Shown: piece by piece, positions 21,885 to 26,976 of the stretch
How the letters are laid out: every line of letters begins with the position of its first letter
Position numbering within the stretch: the stretch's first letter is position 1
Source: Zoopage sp. CT-All
Taxonomy: Eukaryota; Zoopagomycota; Zoopagomycetes; Zoopagales; Zoopagaceae
Direction of reading: 5' to 3'
DNA length: 26,976 nucleotides
Assembly: GCA_004114245.1 (NCBI GenBank)
Contig: QZWS01000101.1
Span: 1 to 26,976, forward strand
Made by a program: the position numbers and the translations under genes
The notes under the pieces: generated by a model
What the model was told of the DNA's origin: nothing
The model's input: the letters and a program-made list of their open reading frames with translations, nothing else
Databases searched by the model: none

Positions 21885-23348
21885 AGGGCTAGACATTGAT
21901 ACCTGTCCACCATACTTTGATACCATTTTTGAATACTCTTGGACGTATTCCAGTATCTTCTGGTTACTAGAAGAAGTATCAGAATAATCCAGCAGGATAG
22001 ATGGCAGTGTCTTTTACTCATCTATCTGCCCCAGTGTTAAGGGTACCTTGGCTAATACCAGTCCTATGACAGCACATCTATGTTTGCGCAACTTGTTCTG
22101 CTATTGATGTATTTAATCCACTAGGAGTGATGGCTAATAGATGTAGAAGGAGAACAGTACACCCAGTTATTACACCCATGCATGACAATAGCAATGCCTT
22201 AATCATGGCAATACCAACCATTATATAAAGTAGAAAAACAGAAATAGAATAGCAATATGAAGAAAGCATCCTGTACTACTATGGGCATACTCTATCAACT
22301 CCACTGGCCTCCTCTCATAGAACACTGGCAATGGCATGCTTCAAAATATTCATCAAGGCATGAATGTAATCCTCTGCTTGTTATTCACCAAATTGTAGTT
22401 GACACGTTTACGGGTGATGCCCTCCAATACCAGACCTTCAATAAGACTATCAAGAGTGGGTTGCGGCTCTGAGTAACAGGCAGAAAGATTTTGCTTGAAG
22501 TTGAATGGCAGGTACTTAGAAGTATTGCCATTGGCTGGGCCTTGTGGCGAAGCAAAAGGAGATGCTGGTATATCCCATGGGCTCATAATATCTTCCCCGA
22601 GACTCCTGATACTTGAAGCTGGGCGGTAGGAGAGTCGAACTAACATGGAATGGGCTCTTAAGCAGAAAAGTGCAGAAAATGTGTTTGGGCCAATTGGAAA
22701 TATGGAAGATTGATTGCCCATCACATAGTAATAAAACCAGTAGATCACAGCGTAATTCCATGTTGAATCAAACTTTATCTCTTCTTGAAAGCGGAATGCT
22801 TGGGACTTGGACAGGCGCGTGATCAACTCACTCATGCCATCTGCCTCATGTGTCATGTGCATGATGTTCATGAATTCTTTTGGGGAAATGTAGAATTCAC
22901 TGGGATCAACAAGGCTGGGATGATCTGCTGCTAGTTGCATAAAGTTGGATGCGCAGTTAAAGGGCTGGTCAAATGTATCGCAACTGGGGAGCTCTACAGG
23001 TGGGAGCTTGGGTTTCAGCGAAGCAATCTTGGTATTAATCTTCTTCATTTCTTCGACCACGTTTGCGATAGGGGTTGACCCCAAGGCATTGCGAAGCCAA
23101 CTGTTCATTGTGGGGGTATCCGGCCTAAATGACTGAGCTGCTAAACGCAATTACTTATTTGTTATTCCGAGCCTATTGTTTGGCCCTAAGTAACTCTTAA
23201 GATGATGATGCGCTTCCTCAGGGAGCTGCGTCATAGGGCCAGAGACATAAGAGGGCATGGATGGCTGATCGGCATGCTGAGAGCCCATGGTTGATGATGA
23301 CAAAGACGCCAAGAGCATGACAGCAAGCAGGAACATGTGTGATTTCAT
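21885..23348 (-). pseudogene. Secreted F-box-like family protein, copy 2, degraded
   Basis: The ATG at 23348 starts a signal peptide (MKSHMFLLAVMLLASLSSST) and an F-box-like LPEEAHHHLKSYLGP. An in-frame TAA (23151-23153) follows where copy 1 has Gln in its TCQQL motif. The same frame then continues for about 265 codons with the family blocks CASNFMQLAADH, FYISPKEF, SSIFPIG, FNFKQ and YSEPQP. Past about 22353 the frame is lost. A tail resembling the end of copy 1 reappears near 21885-21960 (SKSIQKWYQSMVDRY against PESIKWLKERLVKW), with about 350 bases of AT-rich sequence between. The gene therefore looks dead. It is oriented toward copy 1, with the PIG-S locus between them, so the pair could be an inverted duplication. 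Confidence 0.6.
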
Positions 23349-23796
23349 TTTAGAGATGGGTGGTGCAGGGTTGTCAGGCTGGGAGGCGAGTAGGAGAGGA
23401 TGGGGCTTTCAAGATGAGGAGAGGGGAGAAAAAGGCCATGGCTGCAGTGCTCGGCCCGGCTTCAACAATCAGGCAGTGTGACTGGCCTCACTTCAGGTGT
23501 GGTAGAATGCTAGGACATATTGGAAGCCTGCCAACCTGATCAGCTAGATCGATCCAATTAATCAAATGCAAATACCAGTAGTGCCTTGGACATGGCTCCC
23601 TGTTTTTCTGGAGCAGGTGAGTAGTTTGAGAACAACCAATGGTAAGCAGGCAGTGCAGGAGTTTGCTATTGAACGCCCGAGTTTCCTTGTCCGCAAACCC
23701 TTCTGGTGACATCCTCGTTGTGACCAATTTAGAAAGCCAATCACCCGACATCGTCAGCACTGAAGTGCGTCACGAGGGCCACTTCTTCGCAAGCTG
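23349..23796. other. Intergenic region with the right edge of the AT-rich island
   Basis: This separates copy 2 (-) from MOCS1 (+), so both promoters lie here. GC content rises to the ordinary level around 23.75 kb. A 90-codon minus-strand frame (23488-23760) begins with MLTMSGDWLSKLVTTRM but resembles nothing I know. It could be a first exon or chance. Confidence 0.45.
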
Positions 23797-25720
23797 ATGC
23801 GCCCACTCGCCCGTCTCCTCTGCTTCTCTCGTCCGCACCGCAGCACGCGGCGAGCCCTCTCTGCTGCCGCTGCTCGGTGCAGCGGCGCCCCAACCGGTAC
23901 CGATAACGGCGTCCCATTGCCCGATCTCGGTGTGCGCGCCCGGGCACGGATTGCCGCAATCGATGCCGTCAATCCCCACCCGTCGGCATCCAGCTCGCCC
24001 CTCACCGACACGTTTCAGCGACACCACGACTACCTCAGAATATCCCTAACGGAGCGCTGTAATCTTCGATGCACGTATTGCATGCCGGAGGAGGGCGTGG
24101 AGCTGTCGCCGGACGGAAAGCTTTTGACGCGCCAGGAGATCATCCGCATTGCCTCGGTGTTTGTCAAGGCTGGTGTGCAGAAAATCCGTCTGACCGGAGG
24201 CGAGCCAACAGTGCGGAAGGACCTGGTTGATATTGTTGCGGAGCTACACGCGCTGCGGGAACATGGGCTGCACACCATCGCGATGACCTCCAACGGGATA
24301 GCGCTGAAACGCAAGCTGCCGTCGCTGGTCAGCAACGGCCTGAGCCTCCTCAACATATCCCTCGACACCCTCGATCCCCACAAGTTTATGCTCATGACGA
24401 GGAGAAACGGCATGGAGCGTGTGTTGGAGAGCATCGAGGAGGCCATCGCTTGTGGGCTAACGCCCAAGGTCAATTGCGTGGTGATGCGCGGCGTGAACGA
24501 CTCGGAAGTCGGAGATTTTGTGGAAATGACCAGGGAGAAGCAGGTGGATATCCGCTTCATCGAGTACATGCCGTTCGGTGGTATGCCAACATGCTAGCTG
24601 CTGTCACGTTCAATGACACTAATTCCAGGGAACAAGTGGAAGCATGAAAAGCTCGTGCCCTACGCCGAGCTCCTGACAGGCCTCGTCGCCAGATTCGGCG
24701 CACTTACGCGTCTTGTGGACCATCCCAATGACACATCAAAGGCCTACCAGGTGCCCAATTTCGTTGGTCGTGTCGGCTTCATTACGTCCATGACCGACCA
24801 CTTCTGTGGCACCTGCAACAGGCTTCGTCTCACCGCAGATGGCAATCTCAAAGTATGTCTGTTCGGGAACGTTGAAATAAGCTTGCGGGATGCCCTCCGA
24901 TCAGGAGCGTCGGATGACGAGCTGTCGGCGGTGATTGGCGCGGCGGTGCAGAATAAGAAGCGACAGCACGCAGGTATGTTTGAGCTGGCCCGCGCGGATA
25001 ACCGTCCCATGATCCTCATCGGCGGCTAGTTTTGCCCGTTAATCAGACAGCGGAAAGCATGTACTCAACTGGCTATGCACTGCGCGCAGCGGCAAATACT
25101 AAGCGGCCATTGCCATTCCTACTGTCTCCCAGTAAGCTACACCGCTGCCGTGTCCACACCTGATCCCACTCTCAGATTACACTGGGGCATTCCATCGAAT
25201 CCACCGAGGCTACACAACGTCAACCACCCTTACGCATGTCGATGGCTCAACCGGCAAGGCTCGCATGGTTGACGTTTCTGCCAAGAATGCAACCATCCGA
25301 AGCGCCACTGCCCAAGCCACGGTGCACCTGGGCCCGGTCGCCTTTCCCCGTGTCCAGGAAAACCGGATAGCAAAAGGCGACGTGCTCACGGTCGCGCGGA
25401 TTGCTGCGATCCAGGCTGCCAAGCGGACATCTGAGCTGATTCCGCTCTGCCATCAGATCGCGCTCACCTCTGTTCAGGTTGATCTTGTCCTGGACGAGTT
25501 GACGGAAAGCGTCAGGATTACTACCACTGCCAGCTGTCTTGGCCAGACCGGTGTGGAGATGGAGGCGCTGACAGCCGCAAGCATTGCCGCGCTGACAATC
25601 TACGACATGTGCAAGGCGGTGGAGCGGGGCATCCGAGTTGATGGTGTTCAGCTTGTGAGCAAATCTGGTGGCCAAAGTGGAGACTATCTGCTTGGCAGCA
25701 ATAATGTATCTGGCAAGTGA
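23797..25720 (+). CDS. MOCS1: MOCS1 locus (MoaA + MoaC; cnxABC type), molybdenum cofactor step 1
   Basis: The constitutive exons are 23797-24580 and 24629-25029 (48-base intron), giving a 394-residue MOCS1A. A third coding block, 25176-25720, holds MOCS1B. The N-terminus is Arg/Ala-rich and presequence-like, suggesting mitochondrial import. The radical-SAM cluster motif is CNLRCTYC (Cys 88, 92, 95), with TGGEP for SAM binding. The second cluster motif is FCGTCNRLRLTADGNLKVC. MOCS1A ends in the functionally needed Gly-Gly (ILIGG, stop at 25027). The MoaC part contains MVDVSAK, IPLCHQI, GVEMEALTAASIAALTIYDM and KSGGQSGDY, all typical. The pair converts GTP through 3',8-cyclo-dihydro-GTP to cyclic pyranopterin monophosphate. 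Splicing from a strong donor at 24974 to 25175 would give a 557-residue fusion in frame. Confidence 0.95.
24974..25175 (+). promoter_or_regulatory. Likely alternative intron switching MOCS1A to a MOCS1A-MOCS1B fusion
   Basis: The donor is GTATGT inside the KRQHAG codons and the acceptor is CTCTCAG, preceded by a CTGAT branch site. Both are phase 1, so removal of the 202 bases joins the MOCS1A frame to GAYHR-like GAFHRIHRGYTT and then the MoaC domain without a break. If the intron is retained, translation ends at the Gly-Gly stop at 25027. At 202 bases it is several times longer than the other introns here. This mirrors the human MOCS1 arrangement. Confidence 0.72.
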
Positions 25721-25912
25721 ACAAACGCCATCATGTAGAGCGGCGTACATTCTCTTACATGGACACTTACGTAAGGGAGCAATGCAGCCGCGGCGCGCTA
25801 TATACATCTCCTGGCGACAGAATACATCAGTGGTTGTTGGTGATGTTGAGTGATCGAGCGGGCGTCGGACCAGAGATGCGTCGTAGACGCGGTGGCACAG
25901 GATTAACGAGGG

Positions 25913-26976
25913 CTACACTGGTGTCAGCGGATGAGGCGATGCACCGTGGGACTCACTTTGGCCGGGATAGGGGGTGTGTGGCTCGCTCGTGTTGCCAGAC
26001 CCCCGTCCGAATGATCCGGACGACGAGCGGGCGCGATTCAACGACCCGGCGGCGGCGGCAGCGGCGGCGGCATCGGGTGCCCGGACACTGCTGGCATTGG
26101 ACATGGACCGCTGAACATCCGTTATAAACGGAAAGGAAGCAGAACTTCGTACTGTGCGAGGAAGCGGGCTTGCAAAGCGCACGCTACCCAGCGGCGTGGT
26201 TTCCTCTGCGGCCGCTTGAGCCATCAGATCCTCCACAGGCAGATTTAGTTTCTTGCGCAGTTCGATGAGTTCTCTGCGATATCCAGTGGCCTGGTTGTGC
26301 TTGGCAATGACTAGAGAGGGAGGGAGTGGCATTGTAAGTGGCATGACAGCGAAGAATATATGTGGGTTACGTTCACGCTCTAGATCGGCGCTGCGGATCC
26401 GACCGGCGTTGACCTCGGCCTTGAGCACCTCTACAAACGTTTCCTTGACGACATCCGAGCCCGAATTGGCGCCGTGGCCTGGCCGCCATTTGTAGGACGA
26501 CGACGCAGAGCTGGGCGAGGGCAGGAACGCGGGGCTGCCGGGCTCGGACGTACGCATGGTGTGGGCGATAGGAATAGGCCCAGCGCCGCCGCCCTGCTGC
26601 CCGACGGTGAGGATGTCCATCTGACGCTGCAGCCGGTTAACGATAGCCTCCTGCTCCTGCTCCAGCGCATTCTCGATGTCAATCTTCTCCTGCTGCACCT
26701 TTATGAGGCGGCGCTGCAGGGTGTTGGTGAGGAACTCTTCCTCGCGCTCGACCTGCTGCATCAGATCGCCCTTCTCCTTCTTGAGCCCGTGGATTTTCTT
26801 CAGCAGCGTGTTGGAGATGTACTCTTCTTCCTCCTCAGCCGTCTGCTGCAGATCCACCGCGGCTTGGCGCAGCTGCTGGTTGTCGTGGCGCAGGATATTG
26901 ACGTGGCCGCGCTCCATGTCGAGATCGAACTGGGCGCGCTTCAGCTCAGCGCGCTGCTTGGTGATTTGCTGCTCAA
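25913..26976 (-). CDS. CCDC6: CCDC6-family coiled-coil protein (DUF2046), 5' end outside the window
   Basis: The inferred exons are >26976-26371 and 26310-25913, separated by a 60-base intron with CTTAC branch (phase 1), giving about 333 visible residues. The N-terminal half is a long coiled coil with the family signature EEEEYISNTLLKKIHGLKKE, then EREEEFLTNTLQRRL and LEQEQEAIVNRLQRQMD. A Ser/Pro-rich linker follows, then a second helical segment (YRRELIELRKKLNLPVEDL). The tail is Ser-rich with an eight-residue Ala run and is probably disordered. The frame is open to the window edge, and the visible part already starts inside the coil, so the start is upstream. Animal CCDC6 is a cytoplasmic and nuclear scaffold linked to the DNA-damage response; a role in this fungus is not shown. 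Confidence 0.88.
   Translation of the reverse strand, partial: EQQITKQRAELKRAQFDLDMERGHVNILRHDNQQLRQAAVDLQQTAEEEEEYISNTLLKKIHGLKKEKGDLMQQVEREEEFLTNTLQRRLIKVQQEKIDIENALEQEQEAIVNRLQRQMDILTVGQQGGGAGPIPIAHTMRTSEPGSPAFLPSPSSASSSYKWRPGHGANSGSDVVKETFVEVLKAEVNAGRIRSADLERERNPHIFFAVMPLTMPLPPSLVIAKHNQATGYRRELIELRKKLNLPVEDLMAQAAAEETTPLGSVRFASPLPRTVRSSASFPFITDVQRSMSNASSVRAPDAAAAAAAAGSLNRARSSSGSFGRGSGNTSEPHTPYPGQSESHGASPHPLTPV
26048..26070. repeat. GGC/GCA trinucleotide run encoding poly-Ala
   Basis: This short in-frame trinucleotide run lies inside the CCDC6-family gene. On the minus strand it encodes eight Ala residues in the disordered tail. Such runs often vary in length between strains. Confidence 0.8.

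Noticed and set aside
22078-22269. 63-codon hydrophobic minus-strand frame
   Set aside because: It falls in the eroded middle of copy 2 and has no counterpart in copy 1; it is probably chance in AT-rich DNA.
20525-23153. Stop-codon reassignment (TAA/TAG to Gln, TGA to Trp)
   Set aside because: Neighbouring intact genes terminate at TAA, TAG and TGA at the expected family lengths, and long exons contain no internal stops.
23488-23760. 90-codon minus-strand frame between copy 2 and MOCS1
   Set aside because: It has no recognisable domain and no clear continuation. I mention it in the intergenic entry but do not call it a gene.

Overview
The window is nuclear DNA of a fungus. The genes have short spliceosomal introns of 37-60 bases, GT-AG ends and CTRAY-type branch sites. 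The protein set is fungal or opisthokont: a full-length ABCB transporter, NOP12, WDR48/UAF1, a MOCS1A-MOCS1B locus, a PAQR receptor, PIG-S and CCDC6. An AIRIM-like gene and CCDC6, both of which I believe are absent from budding yeast, make an early-diverging (for example chytrid-like) fungus plausible, but I cannot name the species. I saw no tRNA, rRNA, CRISPR array, insertion sequence or recognisable transposon.

Layout. Bases 1-4234 (+) hold an ABCB/P-glycoprotein transporter that is open at its 5' end. Four co-directional minus-strand genes follow: a universal stress protein (4572-5132), a large unrecognised protein (5221-8648), WDR48/UAF1 (8741-12492, ten exons) and NOP12 (12629-13807). 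A divergent promoter carries four copies of an 11-bp repeat and leads to a small one-helix membrane protein (14101-14418, +). Next come an AIRIM/C1orf109-like ribosome-maturation factor (14497-15375, -), a PAQR seven-helix protein (15774-16799, +) and a METTL21-type protein methyltransferase (17119-17865, -).

From about 17.95 to 23.75 kb the composition becomes visibly AT-richer and TG/CA-rich, and the genes look damaged. Two related genes encoding secreted proteins with an F-box-like segment face each other (18485-19959 + and 21885-23348 -). The first has an apparent frameshift; the second has an in-frame stop and an eroded 3' third. Between them lies a PIG-S (GPI transamidase subunit) locus with two in-frame stops. 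The three stops sit where the family or the paralogue has Gln or Trp, and each can be explained by one C:G to T:A change.

GC-rich ordinary sequence resumes with MOCS1 (23797-25720, +). It keeps the animal-like arrangement of a MOCS1A frame ending in Gly-Gly-stop, plus a strong internal splice donor that would bypass that stop and fuse MOCS1A to MOCS1B. The window ends inside a CCDC6-family coiled-coil gene (25913-26976, -).

The genes do not form one pathway. NOP12 and the AIRIM-like gene both belong to 60S ribosome maturation, and the two MOCS1 domains catalyse the first step of molybdenum cofactor synthesis. Exon structures come from splice sites, reading phase and remembered family patterns; no alignment or expression data were available.
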